Position numbers and translations under genes: made by a program. Of a stretch of DNA of 64,000 nucleotides, positions 26,430 through 35,538 are shown piece by piece. The notes under the pieces are model-generated. The model was not told where the DNA came from and ran no database searches. It was given only the letters and a program-made list of their open reading frames with translations. Position 1 is the first letter of the stretch, and every line of letters starts with the position of its first letter. The DNA is from JAMZMI01 sp039970095 (GTDB lineage Bacteria; Bacteroidota; Bacteroidia; Cytophagales; Cyclobacteriaceae): NCBI GenBank assembly GCA_039970095.1, contig JBDVMP010000082.1, positions 71,693 through 135,692 on the forward strand, given 5' to 3'.

Positions 26430-28199
26430 CTAGTTTGAAAGTTCAAACTGGAGCTGAAATTCAAGACCGTTAGATTGTTCGATATTGATGGTTCCGTTCA
26501 ACTGCTTAGTTAGTAAATTAACCAATTTAAGTCCAAAAGACTTGGCTTCTCCCAAGTCAAATTCAGGCGGCAATCCCATTCCATTATCTTTGATTGAAAG
26601 CCGAAAACGCCTATTTCCTTCATCTAACAACCTCAACTCAAGTATTGGTTCTGCTATGTCCTTATAAGCATATTTAAAAGCGTTGCTCACTAGTTCATTG
26701 ATGATCAAACCGATCGGTAAAGTAGTATCAACATCAAATAGCATTGAAGGCACATCAATGTTGACCTTTGCCTTGGATTCAAACCCATAAGACTGTGTAA
26801 GTTCAGCGATCAAACTGCTTATGTATTCCTGAATGTTGAGTGCTGTCACCTCTTCTTGTTGATAAAGTTTTTGATGGATAAGCGACATGGCTCTGATTCG
26901 CTCCTTGCCTTCCTCTACTGCTTTGAGCGCAGCTGCGTCCTCAAGCTTCATGGACTGCAGGCCGAGCAGGCTCGAAATAACCTGCAAATTGTTTTTCACC
27001 CTGTGATGAAGCTCTCGCATTAGGGTATTGATCTTGCGGTTTTTCTGCTGGATTTTCCTGAATGACTGATATAGAAAAAAGCACAGCCCAAATACCACAA
27101 GGCACGCCAAAACCGCCCCCCATATAATCTTTGTTTGCAAAGTAAGCTGTGCACTCTGTAGTGCAATTTGATTCTCTTTTCTTTTCGTTTCATAGGATAT
27201 TTCAAGTGCCCTGGTGGTGCGCTGACGGTCTTTATAAATCGTCTGACGCTCGGCATCCCGAAGCTTGTTTAAATAATAAAAACCTTCCTCATACAAACCT
27301 CCGGATTTTGCGGTTTCAAGCATCTGACGAAGCAAATTGATCCAGGTGGATGAAAGGTGACTATTGCTGGCTTCACCAAACTCGTAGATGGGAATGAAAG
27401 TCTCAAAAGCTTCCTTGTACCGCCCTTGTTGATGGAGTTTTACCCCCTTCAAAAAATCCAGATATAGGCCGATATAAGCCGAAACAGAATCACCCGGGTA
27501 TGAAGCAACCTCCGCTACAACCAAATCCCCCAAATCAAGCTGACCGCTTTCATAATAGGCCTGACCAAGCTCTACTTGCGCCTGCGCAATTTCTTCGATT
27601 GTGGCACCACATTGTTTTCTCCATTTTACTGTTTTGTTCAGGTAAAACACGGCACTATCATATTGCTTATCATAGAGGTAATAAAAGGAACCAAGTGCAT
27701 GAAAACTCACAGTTTGATTGATGGAGTCAGCAGCATCGATGAGTGGCTTTTTGGATAGCGACTTATGAAAGAGTGGAGCTACTTTATCAACCTGCTCCAG
27801 GTAGGCATAATTCCAAGCCAGATTGTGATAGCAACCCGCTATATCTTGTTGTTTAGTTTCAGTTTTGGCACTGTCATAATGGCCTATCGCAGCATAAAAG
27901 CTCTCGATAGATTTATCATAAAGCCCCACATCTCCATAGTAGATACCCGCCACTTTATGAGCTACTGCCAGCAACCCATGATCTCCAATTTCTTCTGCTA
28001 TCTTGATTGCATTTATGCTGGCCCAAAGAGCAGAATCATTTCGCGTATATTCATAAACATCCGTGAGCTCAATGAAGGCATTAAAGCGATCTTCTAGCAA
28101 TCCTTTTTCCAGGTCGCTAAGAAGGTCTGTTTTGGTCTGAGCTGAAGCGGCAACTACCCCCGTCAAAATCAAACCCAATAAATAAGTCCAATTCCTCAT
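26430..28199 (-). CDS. TPR-repeat sensor histidine kinase, HisKA_2 type (paralogue)
   Basis: 589 residues from the ATG at 28199, which opens directly into a signal peptide (MRNWTYLLGLILTG to ASAQ); an ATG at 28238 would add 13 residues. TPR-like repeats occupy about 40-330, a membrane helix about 355-380 (IIWGAVLACLVVFGLCFFLYQSF), then ELHHRVKNNLQ (His398-399) and HATPase_c (NELVSNAFKYA, DNGMGLP). Its kinase core is nearly the same as that of the following gene while the sensor parts differ, the mark of a tandem duplication with sensor divergence. The gap to that gene is 64 bp. Confidence 0.93.
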   Translation of the reverse strand: MRNWTYLLGLILTGVVAASAQTKTDLLSDLEKGLLEDRFNAFIELTDVYEYTRNDSALWASINAIKIAEEIGDHGLLAVAHKVAGIYYGDVGLYDKSIESFYAAIGHYDSAKTETKQQDIAGCYHNLAWNYAYLEQVDKVAPLFHKSLSKKPLIDAADSINQTVSFHALGSFYYLYDKQYDSAVFYLNKTVKWRKQCGATIEEIAQAQVELGQAYYESGQLDLGDLVVAEVASYPGDSVSAYIGLYLDFLKGVKLHQQGRYKEAFETFIPIYEFGEASNSHLSSTWINLLRQMLETAKSGGLYEEGFYYLNKLRDAERQTIYKDRQRTTRALEISYETKRKENQIALQSAQLTLQTKIIWGAVLACLVVFGLCFFLYQSFRKIQQKNRKINTLMRELHHRVKNNLQVISSLLGLQSMKLEDAAALKAVEEGKERIRAMSLIHQKLYQQEEVTALNIQEYISSLIAELTQSYGFESKAKVNIDVPSMLFDVDTTLPIGLIINELVSNAFKYAYKDIAEPILELRLLDEGNRRFRLSIKDNGMGLPPEFDLGEAKSFGLKLVNLLTKQLNGTINIEQSNGLEFQLQFELSN

Positions 28200-28436
28200 A
28201 ATAACAGATGAAGATAGTAAATACAGTTTCAGATACATTGATTAAAACCATCAAAACCACAAATACTATTGAAAACGTTATTTTATAATTAAAACCATAA
28301 GACAGGATTCAATACCCATATTACTCTTTAGCGAAGGAAAAACTGGCCAGTTCCCATTCATCCGCCGATTACCTTTATTCACCGCTCGTTATATCTCATT
28401 GACATAGTAAACCCTGATAGTGAGGTGGCCGTAAGC

Positions 28437-28444
28437 TATCTTTG
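28437..28444 (+). promoter_or_regulatory. Candidate Bacteroidota -7 promoter element
   Basis: TATCTTTG fits the TAnnTTTG consensus exactly and would place a transcript start about 25 bases before the ATG at 28475. No TTG at the usual -33 distance was found, so the call is weak. Confidence 0.3.
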
Positions 28445-28474
28445 ATAAGAACAAACCCATTAAAGAACCAGCTA

Positions 28475-31258
28475 ATGGAAGATCATAACACCTTAGAAAA
28501 GGGAGCTTTCCTAATAGAAAGAGAATCTATGCCTATTTCGGTTTGCTCAATGGAGTCCTCTACGCCAACCGTTACAGTTTCGGACTATTTTTCCAATATC
28601 CTATCTACTCAGGAATGGCCGGCACGGTGGTACTGCGGCACCTGGTCGGAGATAGATGGGTGGGTTCATATTCTTTCCGATCTATCTATATTTTTAGCCT
28701 ATTTCTCCATTCCTATTTTTCTTGTCTTTTATTTGAAAAAGAAAAGTTCTGTTCTCAGCTTTCGTAAGCTATTGATCTTGTTTAGCCTCTTCACCCTGGT
28801 ATGTGGAGCTACACACTTTTTAGAAGCTGTTATTTTTTGGGAGCCATTCTATCGACTAAGTGGCGTACTGAAACTTATCACGGCATCTATTTCATGGATC
28901 ACCGTATTTGCTCTTGTAAAAGCCGCTCCAGCAGTTTTGAGCTTTAAAGACCCAGCTGAACTGGCAAGAGAAGTAGGCGAAAGAAAGAAAACACAAAACC
29001 AGCTACAAACCTTTATAAAGCATGCGCCGAGTGCTATCGCTATGTTTGACCGTGATATGAAATATATCATAGCAAGTGATAGCTGGTTCAAGGAATACGG
29101 TCTTTCAGCCGATGAAATTGTCGGCAAATCTCACTATGAAATTTTCCCACAAATATTTAAAAGCGACAAGTGGATCCAACACCACAAAGAAGCTCAGAGC
29201 GGGAAGACGATCAAAGTTGAAAAAGACAGCATGATTACAGAATCCGGAAAGAAAATTCACATCCGGTATGAAATAAAACCCTGGTTCGACGAAAAGGATG
29301 AAATCGGGGGTATTATCATGTTTACGCAAAATATTACTTCACAAATATTGCTTCAGGAAGAATTAATTCAGAATCAAGAACACCTAAAAAATATTTATGA
29401 CAATTCACCTTTAGGCATTGCTATGGTAGATGAAGATGGCAAGCCCTTTATGGTAAATGGCCGGTTCAGCGAAATCGTGGGTTATGAAGAGGAAGAAATA
29501 ATGAACATGGCTTTTGCAGAGTTTACACACCCTGACGATATAAATAAAGACTTGTCCCTTTTCAAAGAACTCAAAGAAGGGAAAATCGATCACTATAGTA
29601 TCAATAAAAGGTATATATCAGATTGGGGTGAAATTAGTCATGTCAAGCTCAACGTAAAGGAGATACCCGCCACTGAAAACAAAAGGAATTACACGTTAGC
29701 CCTGGTAGAAGACATCACGGAAGAAATAAAGCTCCAGCACCGACTCGATCAAAATCAAAAATATGTCAAAAACATATTTGAATATTCGCCGCTGGGCATT
29801 GCCATGATAGATGAGTCGGGGGTTCCTTTTCTGGTGAACGCCAAGTATTGTGAAATGACAGGATATAGTGCATCCGAGTTGACCTCCATGAAGTTTACAG
29901 ATTTCACCCATCCAGAAGATGCCTCACGCGTTATGGAAATGTTCAAGAGCATGGTGGATGGAAATATGGAGCATCACACTGTAACCAAAAAATACATAAC
30001 TGGTGATGGTGAAACCAGATATGCAAAGATGAACCTTAAAAGAATTTCAGATGATAATGGCAGTACTTCCCACTTTTTAGCTCTAGCTGAAAATGTTACG
30101 GATGAAGTGGTTACAAAACGCGAAAAGGCAGAGGTTCAAAAAAAGGCAGATCAACTTGATGCACTCTTTCAAGAGACTTCCTCGGTAGCCAGAATAGGGA
30201 CATGGATACTGGATATTGAAGAGCAAATCTTGCATTGGAGCAAAACAGTATACGAAATACATGAGTTACCGGAAGGTCACAAAATAAACCTAGCCGATGG
30301 CATCAACTATTACCACCCTGACGATAGAGAGATTATTTCTAACATTGTAAAAAACGGGATAGAAAAACAAGAGCCATGGGATGTAGATCTGAGGATCATT
30401 ACGGCCACAGGCAAAGAAAAATGGGTAAGGGCAATCGGCAAGCCAGACACTGATGGAAACAAAACCACTCACCTCAACGGTTTGTTTCAAGACATAGATG
30501 AAGTAAAAAGAGCCTCAATACAACTGGCGCATTACAGTCGTGATCTGGAAGAGACAGTGCTACAAAGAACGAAACAGTTACAAAACGTAAATCAGGAACT
30601 GGAGTCTTTTGCATATTCCGTTTCCCATGACCTAAGAGCACCCTTAAGAGCTATAAACGGATTTGCCAGTGCGCTGGAAGACGAATTTTACAACCAACTT
30701 CCAGATAACGCAAAACATTATCTGGGTAGAATTAGTAGTAATAGCAATCGAATGGGCATACTCATAGATGACTTACTAAACTTCAGTAGGCTTTCACGGT
30801 TAAAAACAAACTTCAAATCTTTTGACTTGAATGACAGAATAGACGCCATAGTACGACAAATTGATATACCCAACACATGCAAAATATCGAGAAAGAATCT
30901 TGGGGAAATTTATGGTGACAAATCCCTATTGGAACAAGTATTTCAAAACCTCATTTCCAATGCGGTCAAGTATTCATTGGGAAGGGAAGAACAACTAATT
31001 AGTATCGAACAACTAGAAAAAGACAACAACTATGTCATCTCTATAAGCGACAATGGAGTTGGTTTCAACATGGAATACTACAACAAGTTATTCGAAATGT
31101 TTCAGCGGCTGCATAGTTCGAGTGAATTTGAAGGCACTGGTGTAGGGCTTGCTTTGTGTAAAAAAATAATTGATCGCCATGATGGTGAGATATGGGCAGA
31201 AAGTGAAATCAACAAAGGCTCTACATTCTATATTTCACTTCCAAAACAATCAAAATAA
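28475..31258 (+). CDS. PAS-domain sensor histidine kinase with ethylene-receptor-like membrane domain
   Basis: 927 residues from the ATG at 28475; the frame extends to a TTG at 28442 with no better start. Residues about 60-155 hold three membrane helices strikingly like the plant/cyanobacterial ethylene receptor sensor domain: SD69, AY76FSIP80, and the copper-ligand motif C110-G-A-T-H114. Four PAS domains follow (about 180-300, 305-425, 430-550, 560-680; the second and third are near repeats with SPLGIAM), then a HisKA domain with phosphoacceptor His718 in SVSHDLRAPL and an HATPase_c domain (NLISNAVKYS, DNGVGF, GTGVGLALCKKI). It leads a plus-strand run of signalling genes, 10 bp before a CheY-like regulator. 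Confidence 0.93.
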   Translation: MEDHNTLEKGAFLIERESMPISVCSMESSTPTVTVSDYFSNILSTQEWPARWYCGTWSEIDGWVHILSDLSIFLAYFSIPIFLVFYLKKKSSVLSFRKLLILFSLFTLVCGATHFLEAVIFWEPFYRLSGVLKLITASISWITVFALVKAAPAVLSFKDPAELAREVGERKKTQNQLQTFIKHAPSAIAMFDRDMKYIIASDSWFKEYGLSADEIVGKSHYEIFPQIFKSDKWIQHHKEAQSGKTIKVEKDSMITESGKKIHIRYEIKPWFDEKDEIGGIIMFTQNITSQILLQEELIQNQEHLKNIYDNSPLGIAMVDEDGKPFMVNGRFSEIVGYEEEEIMNMAFAEFTHPDDINKDLSLFKELKEGKIDHYSINKRYISDWGEISHVKLNVKEIPATENKRNYTLALVEDITEEIKLQHRLDQNQKYVKNIFEYSPLGIAMIDESGVPFLVNAKYCEMTGYSASELTSMKFTDFTHPEDASRVMEMFKSMVDGNMEHHTVTKKYITGDGETRYAKMNLKRISDDNGSTSHFLALAENVTDEVVTKREKAEVQKKADQLDALFQETSSVARIGTWILDIEEQILHWSKTVYEIHELPEGHKINLADGINYYHPDDREIISNIVKNGIEKQEPWDVDLRIITATGKEKWVRAIGKPDTDGNKTTHLNGLFQDIDEVKRASIQLAHYSRDLEETVLQRTKQLQNVNQELESFAYSVSHDLRAPLRAINGFASALEDEFYNQLPDNAKHYLGRISSNSNRMGILIDDLLNFSRLSRLKTNFKSFDLNDRIDAIVRQIDIPNTCKISRKNLGEIYGDKSLLEQVFQNLISNAVKYSLGREEQLISIEQLEKDNNYVISISDNGVGFNMEYYNKLFEMFQRLHSSSEFEGTGVGLALCKKIIDRHDGEIWAESEINKGSTFYISLPKQSK

Positions 31259-31268
31259 CAGATCCGCT

Positions 31269-31721
31269 ATGACTCTAAAATCAAAACCATATGAAGAAGT
31301 ACAGGTACTTCTGGTAGAAGACAGCCCAGACGATGCAGAGTTGACCATGAGGTCACTATCATCGCTAAAACTAGAAAATGAGTTTGTCTGGGTAAAAGAC
31401 GGAGTGGAAGCCATGGACTTTCTGATGGGTGAAGGGAAATTCAGCTCCAGAAACAAGTCCAACAAACCTAAGTTAATATTGTTAGACCTGAAGCTCCCAA
31501 AACTGAGCGGCATTGAAGTATTGGAAAGAATAAAAAAAGATGAACAGCTAAGAACAATTCCTGTCGTAGCTATCACTTCATCACAAGAAGACTCTGACCT
31601 TGAAACTTGTTATGACCTGGGAGTCAACAGTTTTGTCACCAAACCCATTGACTACAAGGATTTTATAGAAGCTACTCAAAAAGTAAGCCTATACTGGCTA
31701 CTCATAAATAAAACCACATGA
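31269..31721 (+). CDS. Single-domain response regulator (CheY/Rcp1-like)
   Basis: 150 residues from the ATG at 31269; the frame also extends upstream inside the kinase gene but that part is not protein-like here. It is one receiver domain with LLVEDSPDDAEL, phosphoacceptor D73 (LILLDLKLPKLSG), Thr/Ser in AITSSQED and Lys in VTKPI. The SPDDAEL variant is typical of the Rcp1-type regulators that pair with PAS or phytochrome kinases. It begins 10 bp after the kinase stop, so that kinase is the obvious partner. Confidence 0.93.
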   Translation: MTLKSKPYEEVQVLLVEDSPDDAELTMRSLSSLKLENEFVWVKDGVEAMDFLMGEGKFSSRNKSNKPKLILLDLKLPKLSGIEVLERIKKDEQLRTIPVVAITSSQEDSDLETCYDLGVNSFVTKPIDYKDFIEATQKVSLYWLLINKTT

Positions 31722-31789
31722 TGGCTTAGAAATCAATCCAAGCTTTCATCCAGCGTTTCGCCATTAAGAACCAAGAAAGAATCAGCAAA

Positions 31790-33535
31790 ATGACAATATT
31801 ATACATCGAAGATAATAGCAGTGACTTTGAACTTCTCGACTTGTCTCTGCGCAAAAGCTCCCTAAACTACGACCTTTTGCGTGCAGAAACTGAGGATCAG
31901 GTAAAAGAGTCTTTAAAAACAAATTTAGACATAGTCCTTTCAGACTACAATCTCAATTCCTTTACAGGAAGAGACGCTTTGAAGCTTGTTAGAGAATATG
32001 ATCCTATGCTGCCATTTATATGTATATCAGGTACAGTAGGAGAAGAACAGGCCGTAGCACTCCTGCATGAAGGAGCAGATGACTTTTTGCTGAAAAAAAA
32101 CATAAAGAAGCTTCCAATCATTATCGAAAGAGCTCTCGAAAACAGAGAGCTCCAAGAACAAAAAGAGAGTTTTCAGAAAGAGCTCATTCATAAAAATAAT
32201 ATTCTGGATTCCATCCTCAATAGTTTTGAAGACATCATCTTTTTCAAAGATGGAGAAGGGAAATACCTCAGAGCCAATGCCTCCTATTGCAAGTTTTTGG
32301 GTCTCAAAGAAGATGCAATCTTGGGTAAAAGAGATCAGGACATTTTTGACGAAAATGTCCTTGACAAAACCGAGGAAACTGATAAATACGTGACTCAAAA
32401 CAAAAAGTCACTCACTTATGAATATACCTTTCCAGACGAGGAAGGCGAAACTAAAATCCTCGAAATAACCAAAAACCCCGTAATAGACGGAAACGATAAA
32501 ATAGGAATCGTTGGGTTTTGCAGAGACATCACTGATAAAAAACAAATGGAGATGCAAAGCGCCAAAAACCAACAAATCCTGAACAGAGCAGAAAAACTCA
32601 CGTCATCAGCAAGTTTTGAGTATGATTCGGAAATGGATATCATGAATTGCTCTCCTCACATGCTCAAAATGATGAACATCAGGAGCCCCAACAAGCAATT
32701 GTCCAGCATGAGATTTCTCAAGCTTATCTATAAAGACGACATAGCCATATTCAAAGAAGAGTTCGAAAAAGTCCTTGAAACAAAAACTTCATGCACCATC
32801 GATCATCGTTTCGTGCCTTTTGGCACTGATCAGATCAGATATGGAAGAACAAGTATCAGTGCCGACTATAATGATATAGAGCGTGATATTTTTTACGGCA
32901 CAATAGTGGATACCACTCAAGACCATGAGCTCAACAGGTCATTGATGTCCGTTCAGGAAAATGAAAGGAACACCATAGCCAGTGAGCTGCACGACAATCT
33001 GGGACAAAAACTCAGTTCATGCACAATTTTTCTGGATAGTCTATCAGAAAAGTATCCAGAAGATAAGGAGCTACTCAAGGTTTCAAAAATGACCCATGAT
33101 TCTTTGCAAGAGATCCGCTCCATGTCAAGTAGCCTTTCGCTAAACAGTGTAAAAGAGTTTGGTCTATCAAAATCCATCAAACAACTACAAACTCAAATTC
33201 CTCTTGATGTGGGATTTGACCTGAACCTATCGCTAAAGGAACACGATATTTCCGAATACATCAGTTCACAGACCTTCAGAATAGTACAGGAAGGAATCAG
33301 TAATATTCAAAAACACAGCAAAGCCAAAAATATCGGTGTAACACTCAGACAAGACCAGAGTATCATTCACCTTAAGATCAAGGATGATGGGGTTGGTTTT
33401 GACACAATAACCGGAAGAAAGGGGAATGGACTAAGGAACATAGAGCAGCGCGTGAAAAAATGTAACGGCTTGCTACATATCGATTCTGAACCAGATGCTG
33501 GCACCTTGATAGATATCAAACTCCCAATATCATAA
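31790..33535 (+). CDS. Receiver-PAS-PAS sensor kinase, HisKA_3 (NarX/DesK-like) type
   Basis: 581 residues, no membrane segment, so cytoplasmic. An N-terminal receiver (1-120; D52 in DIVLSDYNL) is followed by two PAS domains (about 135-250 and 270-385), the HisKA_3 helix with His401 (IASELHDNLGQKL) and an HATPase_c domain (EGISNIQKHSKA N-box, DDGVGFD, GNGLRNIEQRV). Having the receiver at the front suggests it takes phosphate or a docking cue from the preceding kinase and passes the signal to the NarL-type regulator that begins 5 bp after its stop. Confidence 0.93.
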   Translation: MTILYIEDNSSDFELLDLSLRKSSLNYDLLRAETEDQVKESLKTNLDIVLSDYNLNSFTGRDALKLVREYDPMLPFICISGTVGEEQAVALLHEGADDFLLKKNIKKLPIIIERALENRELQEQKESFQKELIHKNNILDSILNSFEDIIFFKDGEGKYLRANASYCKFLGLKEDAILGKRDQDIFDENVLDKTEETDKYVTQNKKSLTYEYTFPDEEGETKILEITKNPVIDGNDKIGIVGFCRDITDKKQMEMQSAKNQQILNRAEKLTSSASFEYDSEMDIMNCSPHMLKMMNIRSPNKQLSSMRFLKLIYKDDIAIFKEEFEKVLETKTSCTIDHRFVPFGTDQIRYGRTSISADYNDIERDIFYGTIVDTTQDHELNRSLMSVQENERNTIASELHDNLGQKLSSCTIFLDSLSEKYPEDKELLKVSKMTHDSLQEIRSMSSSLSLNSVKEFGLSKSIKQLQTQIPLDVGFDLNLSLKEHDISEYISSQTFRIVQEGISNIQKHSKAKNIGVTLRQDQSIIHLKIKDDGVGFDTITGRKGNGLRNIEQRVKKCNGLLHIDSEPDAGTLIDIKLPIS

Positions 33536-33539
33536 CCAC

Positions 33540-34190
33540 ATGGAGATGAAAGCAAAAATCCTATTGGTAGATGACCATGAAATGATCCGCGATGCAATTA
33601 AATTCTATTTTAAAGAAGATGAGGATTATGAAATTGCATATGAAGCTGCCAATGGACTGCAAGCACTGGATGTCCTGGAAAAACACGATGACGTAGATGT
33701 GATGATCACAGATATCAAAATGCCTGAAATGACGGGTATCCAACTAATGGAATCTGTCCAGGAAAACTACCCGGACCTGCGAGTGTTGGTTTTGTCCATG
33801 TTTAATGAAGCCAATTACATCAACAAAATGATTTCGCTTGGCGCATCAGGGTATGTATTGAAAAATACCTCAAGGCAAAATATGAAGGAAGCGCTGGAAA
33901 AAATCCTGCAAGGTGAAGATTACTATGCCGATGAGGTGTACAAAACAATCATTGACAGCATTGCCAGAAAAGCTCCAAAAAACCGTCTAACTGTGGAAGT
34001 GTCTCTTTCGGATCGTGAAAAAGAGGTACTTCAATTGATCGTGGCAGAGCTCAGCAATCAAGAGATTGCCGACAAACTATTCATCAGTGTGAGAACAGTG
34101 GAATCCCATAAACGAAACCTATTGGAAAAAACTGGCTGTAAAAACATTGCCGGCCTCACACTATATGCCATAGAAAAGGGCATAGTTTAG
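33540..34190 (+). CDS. NarL/FixJ-family response regulator
   Basis: 216 residues: receiver 1-125 with LLVDDHEMIRDA and phosphoacceptor D58 (VMITDIKMPEMTG), then a LuxR-type HTH at about 148-210 (LSDREKEVLQLIVAELSNQEIADKL, SVRTVESHKRNLLEKTG). It is the cognate output of the HisKA_3 kinase just upstream; the four nucleotides between them indicate a single message. A strong terminator follows its stop. Confidence 0.95.
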   Translation: MEMKAKILLVDDHEMIRDAIKFYFKEDEDYEIAYEAANGLQALDVLEKHDDVDVMITDIKMPEMTGIQLMESVQENYPDLRVLVLSMFNEANYINKMISLGASGYVLKNTSRQNMKEALEKILQGEDYYADEVYKTIIDSIARKAPKNRLTVEVSLSDREKEVLQLIVAELSNQEIADKLFISVRTVESHKRNLLEKTGCKNIAGLTLYAIEKGIV

Positions 34191-34215
34191 TTCACTTCCT
34201 TACCCTCGAAAACCA

Positions 34216-34243
34216 AAAAGCGCTACTAGAAAGCGCTTTTTTT
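34216..34243 (+). terminator. Rho-independent terminator of the kinase-regulator operon
   Basis: AAAAGCGCT (34216-34224) pairs perfectly with AGCGCTTTT (34232-34240) and runs into further Ts; it starts 26 bases after the NarL-type regulator stop. Confidence 0.8.
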
Positions 34244-34282
34244 ATGCCCTGAAACGACAAAACGGGACATCCCTCCTGGCGC

Positions 34283-34297
34283 TACGTGAAACACGTA
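34283..34297. promoter_or_regulatory. Inverted repeat upstream of the barrel-like gene
   Basis: TACGTG-AAA-CACGTA, extendable to CGCT/AGCG with one bulged base. It lies 121 bp before the ATG at 34418 and could be an operator or a leader hairpin. Confidence 0.4.
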
Positions 34298-34417
34298 AGC
34301 GTATTCCCTATTTATCTAATGATAAAACCCAAAATTCACTTTGCGTTTTACCCTCTAACACAGCAACCCTCATTTTCTGAGCTTTGTATCATAATTAATA
34401 ACCAAACAAACAAGAAA

Positions 34418-34867
34418 ATGAAAAAACTACTACTAATTATAGCAATCCTAGTGTCTGCAAGTGCACTTCGAGCTCAAGGGCCAACCATAAAATCATATGT
34501 AGAGCTCACTCACATTGGCAACAAATATGGCACGGCCATCGGATACTCATTTAAGAATAAAATGGAGCTTGGTGGGTTTCATCAGGAAGCTCCTGCATTT
34601 ATGAACGACATGGAAAGCATGCCAAGAGTATATGAACGTAACTTCTCAGGAGCTTACTTCAACTTTCCAGTAAAACGTTATGAAAAAAGCGGGTTTGACC
34701 TGAACATACGTGCAGGTGCAATCAACGGTGAATACTTCTGTATCACTCCTACAGCACAGGGCTATTTCAATCCCGCAAAACTGATCAAACTAGGCGCAGG
34801 CGTTGGTATTAAGGCTTTCCGTCCTACATTTCAAGCTTCCATTTCACTTAACCTTACAGGGTCATGA
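34418..34867 (+). CDS. Small secreted beta-rich protein, possible outer membrane barrel
   Basis: 149 residues from the ATG at 34418, chosen because MKKLLLIIAILVSASA begins a proper signal peptide ending LRAQ; the upstream part of the frame (to 34286) is low-quality sequence. The mature part alternates hydrophobic and polar residues (GTAIGYSFKNKMELGGF, LGAGVGIKAFRPTFQASISLNL), as in small outer membrane barrels, with a final strand at the C-terminus. No family recognised. It overlaps the next gene by four bases. Confidence 0.7.
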   Translation: MKKLLLIIAILVSASALRAQGPTIKSYVELTHIGNKYGTAIGYSFKNKMELGGFHQEAPAFMNDMESMPRVYERNFSGAYFNFPVKRYEKSGFDLNIRAGAINGEYFCITPTAQGYFNPAKLIKLGAGVGIKAFRPTFQASISLNLTGS

Positions 34868-35034
34868 TTAGATTGATAAAATCACTGGAGCAAAGACACC
34901 TGGTCTTCATCCTATTCATTGGCCTACTCATTTTTGCCTACCAGCAAGACAAAAAGATGGACAAAACTTATTCTCTCATTAACAAAGTCAGTTTTTTTTA
35001 CAGCGAAAAAACCACTCAACCAGTTACTCCTTAA
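34864..35034 (+). CDS. 56-residue single-pass membrane protein, translationally coupled
   Basis: ATG at 34864 overlaps the preceding stop (ATGA), and the frame runs to TAA at 35032-35034. There is a basic start (MIRLIKSLEQRH), one membrane helix at about 13-27 (LVFILFIGLLIFAYQ), then a hydrophilic tail (KMDKTYSLINKVSFFY...). The ATGA overlap and the positive-inside start argue that it is real. Unknown function; co-expressed with the barrel-like protein. Confidence 0.6.
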   Translation: MIRLIKSLEQRHLVFILFIGLLIFAYQQDKKMDKTYSLINKVSFFYSEKTTQPVTP

Positions 35035-35084
35035 AAACATCCTATAGACAGGATAAATCAACTACTCATTAAGAACAAACCACT

Positions 35085-35498
35085 ATGAACAATTCAACAC
35101 ATAACACTACAAGTTACTTACATCCGGCCCCTGTGGCAAAGGCACCAATCAGCCGTCCCCCCCTCAAGATCAGATACGTTGAAAATCACAACTTCATCCT
35201 GATCAAAGGCTGGTCGCTGGCCCAGGAAAATGTGAAACGTTATCAATATTTATTAGAAAACATTAGATATCACCTCGACGAACATGATACCTTAACGATC
35301 CATTTTGCTTACCAACTTTTCAATGCCACAACGGCCAAATTCCTTTTCAACACTATTAAATTGTTCAATAAGGCACTGATAAAAGGGAAAAACGTAAAGT
35401 GTATATGGTATGTAAAAGAAGATGATAACGAAATGTTTGAGACAGGTATAGACTTACGTGCTATGTGTGACTTCCAATTCAAAATATCACTTTACTGA
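35085..35498 (+). CDS. SiaC-like (DUF1987) regulatory protein
   Basis: 137 residues. After a disordered N-terminus of about 25 residues the pattern matches SiaC/DUF1987 proteins: a beta-strand pair ending in IKGWSLAQEN, a helix YQYLLENIRYHLDEH, the strand LTIHFAYQLFNATTAKFLF, a second helix, and VKCIWYVKEDDNEMFETGIDL. SiaC proteins in Pseudomonas are phosphorylated by SiaB, dephosphorylated by SiaA and then activate a diguanylate cyclase. No siaA/B/D is visible here, so any partner is elsewhere. It follows the small membrane protein by 50 bp in a region full of kinases. Confidence 0.75.
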   Translation: MNNSTHNTTSYLHPAPVAKAPISRPPLKIRYVENHNFILIKGWSLAQENVKRYQYLLENIRYHLDEHDTLTIHFAYQLFNATTAKFLFNTIKLFNKALIKGKNVKCIWYVKEDDNEMFETGIDLRAMCDFQFKISLY

Positions 35499-35501
35499 TA
35501 C

Positions 35502-35538
35502 TAAACGAGCCATTGAGCATTTATACTTGCTCCGTTTA
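35502..35538. terminator. Candidate bidirectional terminator between convergent genes
   Basis: TAAACGAGC (35502-35510) can pair with GCTCCGTTTA (35529-35538) with one bulge. It overlaps the stop codon of the minus-strand gene. U-tracts are weak on both sides. Confidence 0.35.
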
